64,000 nt of DNA, taken from Zygnema cylindricum (Eukaryota > Streptophyta > Zygnematophyceae > Zygnematales > Zygnemataceae). Positions within the stretch are counted from its first letter, which is position 1. Every line of letters starts with the position of its first letter. Shown one piece after another: positions 32,548 through 45,772 of the stretch. Both the position numbers and the translations under genes were made by a program. The notes below the pieces were generated by a model. That model ran no database searches, was not told where the DNA came from, and saw only the letters and a program-made list of their open reading frames with translations. Location: contig JBBHKE010003261.1 of NCBI GenBank assembly GCA_037447655.1, positions 112,060 through 176,059 on the forward strand, written 5' to 3'.

Positions 32548-35500
32548 TTAAGCCGGTGGATACCACGGCCCCACTGTCCCGTTAAGATGTCCATTCCCAT
32601 GGACTCCTACTCCATTGGCTAAAATTGGAGGCATTCCTACAGCCAATGGGGGCGCCTGCCCATACATGGCCGCTATGGAAGTCGTGGGACTTATACGAGA
32701 TCCCGAGGAAGCTTCAAGGGGAGTTCCTCTTGTCTCGGCTTGTTGACGTTGTTGCTGTAGTGTTCGCACTTGACGGAGTCCTTCGTCGTGGATACGGGCG
32801 AGAGTGTCCAGTTCCGCCATAGAGAGGAGTTCAAGACCGGCTCCATAAAGAGGAGCGTGACGTGACATCTCCTCTTGGAGAGACGCCTCGAGTGTCTGAA
32901 TGTAGTCCTGATGGGCGTGAAGCTTTGCCTCCATGCCATCAATGTACGCCTCGCATCGCATCACCTGTCCAGGTACAAACAGGATTCAGCTTAATTGAAG
33001 GGAATTAAGGGAAAACTTAGCGACAAAAGTAGAGGATCAACTGAAAGATAAAACGAAGGTCATTTCATGTGGCGATTGTGTACGCTTCTCCAGGCCGTGG
33101 AGAAGCATATGTGCATGAATTTGGTGAAATTGAACACCACTGGATATATGAATATAGCATTGCAACAAAGGAAGAACAGGCTTTTTGTTTTATGAAAAAT
33201 ATTGGTTTGTACCTGTTCCTCCTTCTCCCGCAGGCCTCCCTCTGTCTGACCCACAGTGAGTGTCAGGCGTCGGACTTCAGCCTCCAGGGACTGTCGAACC
33301 TCCTCTCGAGTCACAGTCTCAGTAGTAAAACGCTTCATTTCTTCATCAAAACGCTTCCGAGCACTTTCAGCGCTCTTCAATCGCTCAGCAAGGGCATTCT
33401 TCTCCTTCATAATTTTCTGCAAATGCACCTCTTCTTCCATTGATTAGTTCCAAAAGATACAGGTAAGAGATTGTCAAAAAACTAGTTTCAATGCAGGGGA
33501 AATCTGAGTTCATAGGCATGACCAGAGTTTTTTTCCAGACGCCATTCGAATGTTTGTATTTTGAAAACTCTGGTGTGGCCATGAGGAAGCACAGCTACAA
33601 GTCAAATTCAGTTTACAGAAACCTGGTTATACAGATAGTTTAATTACATGTGTCATGCACTTTCCAGAAGGAAGTAAGTTCGTTTGGAACTCACAGAATG
33701 AAAAGATCACATGCAGAATATATAAATCATTATTTCGACTTAATTACTGATGGCAGTTCTTACGCTGAAAATGACCTGCCGAATAGGGCGGAAACAAACA
33801 ATAAACCGCTTCTTCTGATGCAACCTATTGCACTCCAAGGAGCACAAAATAAACATTTCCCAGTAACCCTTAAGCCTTCACTGAGAAAAACTGATTATCT
33901 TCCCACCTTCAGTTCTTCACGCTTGCGAGACTTGAGCTGGTTCAGCTGAGTTTCTGCATCTCGAAGACGTTCCTGGAGAGTTTTCTTTTCCCCAGTCAGC
34001 CTTAGAGCCTCCTCCTCACGCTCAGATCGCGCCCACTCCAATTGATTCTCCATCTCTCGCAATCGCTCGGCACTCTCCTTCCTTTCTTTTGTGGCCTTCT
34101 CGCCCTCCAGACGTAAATCTCCCTGTTTGCAACATAGATAAAAATAACTGAATCATTATACGCTAAATCACAGAGATGAACAGCATAAAAGAAAGCGAAT
34201 GATGTAATGAAGAACAATGGAGTGAACAATCATATTTTGAGCTAGAATGGAGACCAAAAAAAACAGTGCTAGCACGAACTTGTACCCTTCCTAAAGAATG
34301 CCGACCAAATAACATCCAACATTCCTACCAGCCTGACTCCAAACCTAAAAAAATAAACAAAACCTGCACCGGAAACCCTACAAAAACAATCCAATGCTCC
34401 TACCACTAACCGCACTGAATGCCTCTCCACCCTCCATCTTCCACCATAACTCAACCCTATCATAACTAGCCAACACAACAAAACTTAACAAACAACCCTC
34501 CTGAGATCCTATCCCTCTCAACCAGCTGACACAAACAAAACTTTCACGAACCCACTCCCAGATATCCTATCCAGTCTCACCTTCAACCGTCCGACTGTGG
34601 CCTCAGCTTCCGAGAGCTTGTGCTGCAATGTGCTTTTTTCCTTTGTGTGCCGTTGCTGGTCCAAATGCTTCTCTGCCTTCAAGCGCTGCAATTCGTCCTC
34701 TGTGGAGCGAAGCTGCTGCCAGACAGCGCCACGCTCCGCAACCGCAACTTCGGCCGCTTCGCGCATAAGCCCCAAGACAGGCCGCGCCACTCCCTCTTCT
34801 TGGACCTGTCCTCACAAATGCCCCTCTCATGCTCGTAAAACCTCCATAAAATTCCCTGTTTTAATTGGCAAATGACTGGGACAGGGCGAGTAAACTCTTG
34901 CATCCTTGACCTGTTAATTGAAAACCTCGGCCAATAACTTACTTCCCCTGTTTTAAGTGGCATTGTCTTGGACTAGGACAAGCCATCCCATTCTATTTTG
35001 TACCTAAACTTGCCAAGAAGCTCACAGTACTACTTTTTGCTCTAGTTGGCATTTAGTTTTGGACAGCATCGTCACAGCAAACCCTCTCATTGTTATTTTC
35101 TGTTTCAATTGTCGTTTCATTCTTGTCTAGCAGAAGACATGATATTCTTCCTTACACATAGGCCTTATAAATGCACCATCCGTCCCCATTATTTCTTGTT
35201 TCATCTAATGTCTCAGGCTCTGGATGTGGGTTTTAAAAAGCATTAGAACAATCAAGTAATCAATTAGACAAAACAACCCTGTCCTTTGGTACGTACACGC
35301 TCATCACTTCCATTTATCCTAACCCACACTTCCATATTATGCTTCTTTAAGAAGTGTAAAGTGACCTTTTAGCCCAGCTACTCAAATTTACTAATCAACG
35401 CTGAGATCTTACTAACGAGTTTACTCAAAGTTAATCCTTTATTCCAGCTAGAAAGTGGAAAAGGTCACAACCAAATTTGACAGAAACCCACCATGCAGAT

Positions 35501-38500
35501 TTACTGAAGGGATTTAACCAATTTTTCCTGCCACAAAGTGTGGGAGGTCGCAAATACCGGAGAAGTTGATAAACCCCGACTAGACCATATGCAAAAACAT
35601 ATGGCATAGTGGTGGCTCAGCAATACACAGTAGCATAGATCTTGATGCTGCATGAAACATTATTAGACGATACAAGAAGCTGGGAAACTGCAATGGAGGG
35701 AGCCATGAAAACTTACCAAGAAAGCGAGAATATCGAGTCCTAGTTCTCCCTCTGGTGTTCCACTGGCACTACTCGTGGCCCGGCCCACAAGGCCTCGTAA
35801 CATTCGCTCACGATACCCTTCATCACCGTAGACCTTGAACATCACAGCATATAATGTTCCAACAAACTCACGCACTCTCACATCCTCTGATAATGATAAC
35901 GTCTCAGCCAATCCAAGAATGGCAGGGAAGTCGTCTTCCTCCTCAATGCCCTCAACTGCAGATTGTAGAGGTCCCCCAAGTCCCTGACCTAAGGGGCTTG
36001 AACCTTGTATCACCTCTCCCGGCCCTCCATTGCCCATAGCTCTCACTGCATCTGACCCAGCCGGAGGGCCTCCTGAATAAAGTGCATGTCGAGCCGATGC
36101 TCCTGATTGATGTGCCTCCATATTAAACCGTTGCTGTCTTCGTCTCTCTAATACCATCACAATGGCTTGCTCTCCAAATGCCCCCCTTGCGACAGCTCGC
36201 TCAAACACTGCGGTTGCCTCAGCTCTTAAGGATGGAGTTGTTAGCATTTCTACTAATACATCTGCATCTGCCACACGCCAACAAGCCAGGGCTGCCTGTT
36301 GTGCCGCTAATTGAAGTTCCGCCACAGCTCCCTCTGCCGCCCCATTTGATTCATAAAGGCCCGGTACTCCAGCATTTGTCATGGGAATTTGCATTCCTGA
36401 CGCCAAAAAGTGGGTATCACACGGTTCCGTGTCTGCATCTATGTCTCGTAAAAGAGCTGTTGCCACATCCACTTGTGCAGCAACTGATGCTCTCAAAGCA
36501 TGCAAAACCCGAGGAGACACAGCTGGACCAAGCTGTTGAAGACGCCCCCTAACTGCTTTAGCCTGCAAAATGAGGTCAACCGAATGCTGGTAAATGACAA
36601 GTTAACTTCAGATTATGACTGCTACTGATCAAAACTAATTCTCAGGACAAAGAGGTCTCAGGGATCAAGCGTTTTCTTAGGAGCGTTCCCAGCAGTTTCC
36701 TCCCCTAATACACAGGTTCAGCACATAATCCTATAACTTGAGAATTAATCCGACTGACTATTGAAGTCAAAAATGCCCTAGCGGCTCGAAACTAAAAAAC
36801 TCGGATAAAAAAACAGAACCACTTCAAATACCGGCAAGCTACAGCTTCAATTAAGGAAAAAAATACATTCTCTATTATATATAACATACTATATACTTTA
36901 TTGTCAACCTGCCTATGCAACTGGAATCACGTCAATAGATCTATATTCGAAACGAGAACTACTTATAGATCGAGGAACTGCTGACATTTGGAAGAGACTT
37001 TGAGGACAAAACTTGCCCTGAAGGACTGCCTCAAACTAAAAAACACAAAAAAAAAGAAAAAAAAAACTACTTCGAACACTGGCAAGAGTTTATCAAAACC
37101 AGAGACACTTACCGATCGAGGAAGCTGTTGACATTCAGAAGCCGCTTTGAGGACAAAACTTGCAGCAGCCGCCAATGCATCATCAGAAGCCAACGGAAGT
37201 ACCGCCAGTGTCTCCTCCAAGACGTCCGACCAAAGATCGGGCCCCATGTCCAATTGGACGAGAGCTCCCAACACCTGCAATGTAGAAGTCAAGCAAGTGC
37301 AAATTAGCTGCATTTCAAACAGGGAGATTAGTGCCGGCATGTTTCTCAAGGCAGTATGATTCATATTTTGACAAGGAAGGCATGGACTTGAAATTAAGGG
37401 CCTATGGTTGTCGTTCATTTTTAAGAATAAAAAATAATACATAACCTACATCAACCGGGACCTAAATTTATGGTTAATCAGCAGAATACAAGGGACTAAC
37501 TTACATCTTACAGACTTTATTTCGGTGGAACACTCTTTTCCAGTAAGTATATTCAAAGAAAAGTTCACAAAAACCAATAGACTCAAAAATACGGTATGCC
37601 CAGCAACTGAAGGACTTGATTTGCTCCAGTGAGTGATTGTTCCAAAGAAGAAAGTCACTATTCCGTACATTGTACCCAAGCAGTAGTGTACAAAGCAGCA
37701 TTGTACTTCCCAGCAGCAAAACTCCGGATGCATGTTTTATCCACCAACCATGCCCAAAATCGCCTCTCATGTAAACTGCTCCCGAAGTTCAAATTTTCAA
37801 AGAATCCCTTGGTGTTCAAAAATTACGGACATGACAATTCAAAAATAAAATGGGCCAGGTACAGGTCTTCATGAAAACCAGAAGAATTGCCAGATCCGTT
37901 AAACAGGACCATGGATCGACATAAGACTTAATTAAACATTAAACATGAGACTAAATAGTGGGCGCCAACAGTCTGTCGCACCTCATTATCCTCAAACAAT
38001 CTAGAGTCACATGAGGCCACTGCCTCGCGATAGTAAAGTTCCAGACAGCCAAGCAGGACTTTATGCAGACTCCCTCACGTAAGACAACAATATGGCTTAT
38101 CTGGAGGAGAAATTGAACTATGAAAATTGCTTGAGGTCAGTGGTCTTACCGGTAAGCGAAGCGAGGGCTCTGCTTCTGGCTGTCTTAGACGCTCCAACAA
38201 CACTTGTGCTGCTTGAGGATGCTCTGTCGAATCTACCAATCGTGGTACCAAACCAAGCAAAGCACCTTGTAATCCCCGTGGGGCATGTGCCAATACAATG
38301 GATATTTTTTGAGCTGATTGAGGTCGACGCCGTAGCGGAGGCTCCAAGTATGCTTGTGTTTGCAAGTGATGGTGTCCATCCAGTGTCCTCAACGACTCTA
38401 CTATTAGCCCTAAAAGCTCATCGGCTTGTTCAGGCCATTTAGGCTGTGGCAACCACAACATCAAATACAATTGGCATGCATTCAGTTTCATGCAAACAGA

Positions 38501-41500
38501 TGCTCATGGCATTATATTACCAAAGAACACAATAACATTGAATACAATTGCCTATTTTTCTTTAAACAGACTCTCACCAAACCAAAGTGATAATATTAAT
38601 AATAAAAAACAACAGGCAAGTCATTCTTCAAGATGTTCTTTCTTAACACATATAATAACCACAATTAGCTCTTAAAACCCCTATCAACACCTGGAACCTT
38701 GTACAGAAAACGTTAGGAACAACATCCTGACCTTTGAACCTAACATGCATGAAAAAGTACAACGAATTCTTTCAATGAATCAACTCCAAGTTGACGATTC
38801 CGCAAGCAATCAAAGTAGAAACAACAGAAGTTCTAAGCTGTCAGACAATCCTCACTTTTTGTGATTGAATTTGCACATCTCGGGCTCCCCCATCTGAGAC
38901 TGCCCCCCCATCTGGAATTGAAGAGCTTCCTCCTCCTCCAGATACAGTACTTGTTTGAGAACTGGTGCCAGAGGATAAATCAGGTCTCCACATATCACCT
39001 CCAAGGGATACTGTGCCATCACTACTAGAAGCTCCATCACTGCTTTGTACAGCCTGCCCATCATAAGGCCGATGAAGACCTCTCTCAAGACGTTGTTCTA
39101 TCCCTGAATTGCCTAAACCACGGCCCAGGTTATCACTCCCCATTGTGCTTGACACAGCACCCCCCTTGCGAAAATCAGGCCCCACTGTTCCTCCTCCAGT
39201 TGCCCTATTTTCTGCAGAAGGAGGCCCACTTGGGATGGCTCCATCGTTGTTTCGAGACTTCACCGAGGATGAGGTCTCAGGTCCTGGACACAGCATCAAG
39301 TAACCTACTTCATCAGGGAAATGGCCAAAGAAAAAAAAACACAAACAACCATTTGAATTTTCTACACCCTCAAATGTAAAGTGTGGCTGCAAACCCTCCC
39401 GCGGAACAGAAGTATTTGAAGAGCATATAGAAACCTTCTGAGCTCGGAGCCCGGAGCCTTAGGCATGTGCATAGCAATCAACAAATCCGATAAAAAGGAT
39501 TTGCGATAGGTGTTCCACATGTCATGGATAGAAGTACACTAGAGGAATTCCAGGGTATCAGAAAGTTTACAATGCATGTGCAATCCAGACCCGAGAACCA
39601 GGAGCTGTATCTCTTAGTGTCAGCCTAAAGCCCAAAAATGCTAAAATACGCACCAGCAGGTCCAGCATCCGATGATCTTCTGCTATCTGGTGGTTGACAG
39701 CACTCGACCATAATGTCCAAAAGCAGATCCACAATGGCTTGCTGAAGAACTTTCACTCCCATAAGAAGATTCATCAGGCTGGGAGAGTTGCCTTCATTCT
39801 CCCCATTCCCATTCATGTCCTGCCCAGTTCCCCCTACTCCACCAAGACCTTGTGTGGGTAGCAATAGCCTTTTAACCTTTGCTGGGTCATCCAAATACAC
39901 TCGAAGGCCAGCTAAAAATGCCGCCACTGCACCTGCATCCATCAAAAGCTTCTCCCGCAAGGTGACCTGCATAAAAAAATCAAACATAAAATCAGTCGAT
40001 GACAGATAACTGGACTCACCTAAAAGAGCTTTACCAAGAACATGCAAAGCTATACCTTAACACCCATCCACAATGCAGTTGACAAACTTCACCATTGCCT
40101 TCCAAAAACTAATCGTACTGCAAACCTGCTTAATTATTTTTTTTATTTTTTTTATGCATGCAGCAAAGATGGACAAAACATGATCAGATGACCTGATGAA
40201 CTGAAAAACACTGAACTAAACTAATGTTATGAACTTGAACAAAAATAGGGTTCAGAAGACGGTTGCATATTCCCATCTCAGGGGATCAGATAAAGCCTCC
40301 AACCTGCAGCTGGGAGGGGTCCAGGAGAAGTGGAGGGCTGTCATTGTATGACAGTTGAAATCCTGCTCTAGCAAGAAGACTGCGAAAAATGTCCTCTTCA
40401 TCGCCGCTAACGTTACTCTCTGATTCATCCGAGTCTAAAAGCTCTTCTGGATCAGTACTCAGGGCATCTTGCTCCTCATCTGACATCAAAGCCTGACCGC
40501 GATTTTCCTGCAAAAGGAGTAGCCCCCATCATTAATCTTAACTGTAACAATCCTGCTGATGAAAAGAGTTAAAACAAAAAAAATAGCAGCAAGAGTAACT
40601 TAGGCAGCTTCAGAGTTATTTCTTTAAACCACGAACATGATCGACACAGCTTGCAAATGTACCAGAGCAGTGTTTATCTCTGCGATTGTTGCTTGCCAAA
40701 CTACAAAATAAGCTAGGTTAAATAGCCCCTTGTGGCAAAAACAGACTGCAGAGGTGGGGAGGATCAGGGGGTTACCTCCAGATCCGAGAATTCAAACCAC
40801 GGGCAACAATCAAGAATCTCGCACACAAACACAATAGCATCGCGTACAAGAAAGCCAGCCTCGCTGTCCAGCAGCTCAGCCACCTTCATGAACTGCAGTA
40901 CTGAATTGTTCCATGTCTTTGTGCAAATGCTCGCCTCCTTCCACAAAGTACGTTCAGAATGCTTCTGATTGACTACCCCAATGCGATACCGTACCCAAAA
41001 ATTTGGATCCCTTTCATTCCCTGCTGCTGTACCAGGACTCACTGGGCTGGCAGACATTGCCTGGTCACTCTCCAAATAAATGCAAAGTGTGTCCAACGAC
41101 TCATATACTCCTGAACAGAAAGAAACGCCATTTCAACATCCGGCAGTAGGTAAGGAAAACTAGCATTAAAATATATCAATTTGTTGACCAAGAATTTAAC
41201 CATTCTGGCAAATCTTAGATCAATGCAAACAGCTGACAATGAAAACGTTTAATGGTTTACAGCCTGTCATTCACTGACAACGAAGTGAATATCCTGAATC
41301 ATACCCTTGACGGCTAAGACACTGAAAGCAGAATTGCCGGAGGACAAAACTAGTCCTTACAATTGGTACAAAACAACATAGCCACAGAAAACACCTCGGA
41401 AGGTACTCCTTGCTTGAACACTTGCTTGTGAAACTTGAAAGAACTGGCTTCCTGTGAATAACTAAACCAATTGAGGTAGCTGAGTGAATACCAAATATCG

Positions 41501-44189
41501 GCCCATACAGCCCCGCTCCCCTCTAATTGAGGAGAAGGAGACAAAATCACGAATAATACATAGTTTGACGATTACGTAGTATCCATAGGACCTCTCAAAG
41601 CAAGTGTTGGCAAATTGAGGCTTTCAAAATGCCCTATGTTCTAAACATAGAGGAATGTAAGACCTCCCAATTGCCGAGGTTCAAAAAACATTGCAACCTC
41701 CCTATAACTCACCAATACGAAGCTCCACCCCTCCCGCAGGAAAAAACTTGCTGAAGATTTTCCTCGTCTCCATGATCTCTTTAAAGGCCACAAAATTCTC
41801 TACTCGCCATGTAAACACACCGCGTTTACCAGTGCGAGCAACAGGGGGATCCCCTCCCTCTCCTCCCCCCCCTGGAGGGCCAACAGGAGCTGGGGGGCCA
41901 GGAGCAACCGATGCTGTGGAAGAAGGGGTCGCCACAACACTACTGCTGTCAGGGTGCTCAAGAAGAGTGGAGGTCTCTCGCAAAATTAGAACCTCAGCTG
42001 AGAAAACAACAGTGTCCTGGACAAGAAATCCTGAATCCTGGTCGAAAAGACTTGTCAGCGTAACAAACTCCCTCCAACCCCAATCCTTGGCTGCCCTAGA
42101 ATATCGATTTTGCGACTCTTTGCTCACGGAACGTTCGTCCCACCGCTGGTTCACAACTGACAGACGATGACTAACAAAACAACTCCAGTCTGTCGCAGGG
42201 CACCGTTGGTCCGTCACCTCGAGAAACATTGACAGATGACATGGAGGCTGCGATTGTCCTGCAGACCAGTCGAGTAACATGCACAAAACCCAGAGTTCCC
42301 TCATGCGCTCAGTAACTGAAAAGCCTTGGTAAATAAATTCGAACATAAATTAATAAAAGAAATAAAAAACAAGAACAAAAAAAAGGGACTCCACAAATTA
42401 AAGTGGAGCAATTTTGCTACGATCACCTAACCAAAAAACCCTCTTTTCCTCTAAGGGCACCGAAGTCTCGCACTACAACTTGAAAAAATCCGGAACGGGC
42501 TGAACTTGGCGTAACAATGTTACCAGCACCTCCATAAACCCTTAAACGAAATGCTCAGCTCTTTGCTGGGCTATAAAAAACCAATGATAAGCTCATACAG
42601 ATGCCTTTCGTTGCATCTCACAGCAGAGTCCCCTAAAAGTGTGCCCCAGTAGAGGCATTCTAAACAGGTGTCTATACCTAGGGTCATACCGTAGTTTGGA
42701 GACCACAACATGCATGCCTGGCCATTGCTGTTCCACATGGAAAGACGATTACACTATGTACACAAATTAAACCCTGTGTTTCCATTAACCTTGTAGAAGA
42801 CTTAGATGTTGCAGTGTGCTGCAGTGATTCCAGCACAAAAAAAATATATCCTACAAAACAACACCAGGGGAGAAAGGATATCCTTATACAAGCTGGCTGA
42901 GCAGATGACAGCATACCTCGTGGATATACAATCAGCCGACAATCTCGATTCCCAACTTGAAATCGTCGACTCTTGATACATAGACCTGTGATTTTCCGCT
43001 TTTTTAGGAGGTCCTTCAGCCGGGTGAAGTTATCAATGCGCCAGACAAACTTGCCCTGGTAACCATCCCCCTTCTTTGCATTGCTGCTTCGTGAACCTAC
43101 AGGACCTATGTTCTTGGAAAATGTAGAAGACTCCTTAATGACATGAAAGGATGCAGAAAACACTGCTGTATCATCCACAAGGTAGCCCATATCGCCAGAG
43201 ACAAAATCTGCCATTTTCATGTAGTCATTCCAACCAAGACTGGTGTTGTCGCCGCTTTTGTTATCTGCAGCAAAACGGCCATAGGAATCCCGATGCACGT
43301 GATTTCCGCCTGTGCGCTGATTGAGTACAGACATGCGAAACAAACACCAGCAACTCCGTTCCGGTGCCGCAGACTTCTCCGTGTCCTTACTCTCCAAACA
43401 CATGGAGAGGTAGTCGATCCCACTGACAGACGACTGGTACACACTGAGTCGAAGATTGCATTCTCCAGCTGGAAACACAGGGCTCATAATTTTCTGAGTC
43501 TTAATCATCTCCTTGAACAACGACAGATTGTGAACCTTCCACGTAAATTTCCCACTCAGAACCTCACCGACAGGACCCACAGACAAGGGCAACTCATTTT
43601 CACGTGAAAATGACACAGATTCATGTAGCACAAGTATTTCTGCTGTTACAAGAACTGCTTCGTTAACCATGAACCCTGCCTTTGTGTCCAAAACTGCAGC
43701 TGAAGGGGTGAAATCACACCATCCATGAGACTTCTTTTTCCCAGAGAAACGATGCCAACTGTCTCTCTGAATTGTCTTAGAATCATCGCGTTGGTTAACC
43801 ACACAGAGGCGGTAACTGGCAAAGCAGTCCCACTTGCTGCTCGAAGTGCCTCTGGGATCCGTAACCTGGAGGTATATAGAAATGTACCCAGGAAGAGCCT
43901 GAGAATCTCCTTTCGGGTAAACCAGCAACCTGCAGTCATAGCCTCCAACTTCAAAATACTTACTCCAAAGAGCACGTGCCTTCACTTTCGCAAACTGAGC
44001 AATAGTCCACTTGCATACAGCTGCGTACTCCCCTTTCCGCTCAACAACTACAGACTCCTGTCCTCCCTCCCTTGGCTCGTCGACGATTTCGTTTCCCCCT
44101 CTTGCCACAGCCTTCTCCGTTCGACCACTAACCACATTGCTTTCCATGGCTGCAGCTACAGCAGACGCGGATTCGTCAGCCTGACGCAT
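32548..44189 (-). CDS. Four-MATH-domain TRAF-like coiled-coil protein
   Basis: Thirteen exons join in frame: 44189-42917, 42258-41713, 41110-40776, 40507-40304, 39966-39654, 39283-38856, 38443-38150, 37274-37113, 36562-35717, 34805-34581, 34122-33907, 33416-33213, 32964-32548; about 1,820 residues. Four MATH (TRAF-C-like) domains lie at about 59-186, 213-352, 380-517 and 572-715, each with a CKWTI/FTWKV/FVWRI/FTWRV start and a VVNQ core. An acidic DEEQ...SDESESNVSGDEEDIF stretch and Ser/Gly-rich linkers follow, then helical regions. The C-terminal ~350 residues are coiled coil (AERLKSAESARKRFDEEMKR, EAYIDGMEAKL, MSRHAPLYGAGLE), ending NGHLNGTVGPWYPPA. This order matches the plant At2g25320-type TRAF-like family; MATH domains usually bind partner peptides. 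The cellular role is not established here. The longest gap, 35716-34806, is an ordinary intron. No gene symbol is certain. Confidence 0.88.
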
Positions 44190-45772
44190 GCTGGTTGAAA
44201 TAAACTATTAAAACTAGGACCGTTCCTGTCACTCAGGTCTCATAGGCTTGCTGTGTTTTGTTACTCATGCTAGGCCCTTCACAAAACGGACAGGAGAATG
44301 TTGAGCTCAAAAAAGGAGCAATGGCAAAAAAAATATATATTGACCTGCACAAATCAATCCGCAAAGTGCCAGGTCACTAAAGAGATCCAAGCCACTGAAA
44401 ACCCTCACTACCACACGACGGCCATACGAAACAGCCAAACTAATATTAATCTTCCCTGACCTACAAACCTCGCACCAGCATAGAGCCCAGTAGATTCTTA
44501 CATTACTCATAGGTCATCCACAAATAATTGCTATGAAAGCCACTGCTTCTGATGTATCGTCTTGTTCTCCAAGCTTCCATAGCAGTCACTTACAACACAA
44601 GTGACCCCTCTATTCCACCATCTTTTTTTCACTGTCTTTCTCTGTCGTTTACCTCTATCCCAAGCCTAATCCCTCTCAAATCCAATCCTTTTCTCACCAT
44701 CTCTCACAAACCCTAAAAAAATCTGCTGCTCTATCCAAAGCCTACCTTACCCTTCCGAGTTCGCTCACCTGATTAAGCTTTGAATACATCGGCCACGTCC
44801 GACTTTACAGCTCCAAAGTGAGTGTACCTCCTCTATTATCCATGGCGCACACAAAAGCCTCCAAGATTCTCCCGGTCCGGGGCGTCGCTCCTAACCCTCC
44901 ACTTAACGCCTCGGTCGTCTCCCCTTTCACTTTACAGGCGACGGTTTCGGCCAGCAAGGAACCTCATCGATGGTTTCATGAGCACGTACTGAATTATAAT
45001 ATAGAATTAGTACTTTCTGAGTGATGCTCAGATTTTAGAAGGCCGATAGAATATTTTGCCATTTACTGAAACAGTATTTTGCGCATGGTGCACGGCAGTA
45101 AACACTAAAAAGCACAACTTGAACCTCATCAATCGTCACACAATCACATAAGGCATAGTTCAAACGTGCGAAAACGATTGGAAACGTTATATGTGGTCAG
45201 TCCATACTATACGCGTATAGCACGCTATATAATATGCATATAACAGTATAAATTTATAAGGTGTTGCAATTGTTTTCGCACATTTAAACTGTGACAGACC
45301 GTAAGGAGGAACGTGAAAATCGATACACCGCATGTGAATTCAAAACTCCAAGAACCATCGAGAATGACTGCAAGTATTGATTTCATATAACAACTAGAAA
45401 GAGCCGACGAGCCCACGGTAGCGTGTCGTTTGCAAATTCTGATAAGGGAGGCTGTTTTTAGGTTAGTATAGTTTCATTATCTGTGCCTTTTTTTTTTGTG
45501 AAGAGGAACGGAGGACAGGAGAGGGAAGGTTTGCAGGAGGGCTCCGCGGTAACCGAGGTCTTTTGTACAGAGTGACTCCAAGCAAAAATCCAACTTTCAA
45601 GACGGGTACAAAGGAAGCTACTTGACGTTACTCGTGGAACCGGTTTGGGACCATCGCTGCATCAGTGTACTGTTTGTAACTGAGAAAAAGCGATTTTCAA
45701 AAGAAGTTTATTGAGAAGAGTTCAAGGCAACTCTTACAGTTTGTTGTTGCATATTTTGGCAAGTACATTTTC
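44190..45772. other. Divergent promoter region
   Basis: 1.58 kb between two genes transcribed away from each other. It should hold both promoters and 5' untranslated regions. I can place no TATA box or untranslated exon with confidence. An 80-base AT-rich stretch with TATACGCG/CGCTATATAATATGC lies at 45205-45245. Confidence 0.5.

Noticed and set aside
41691-42170. Plus-strand Pro/Gly-rich open frame, and similar plus-strand frames at 43143-43607 and 43725-44198
   Set aside because: Antisense shadows of MATH gene exons.
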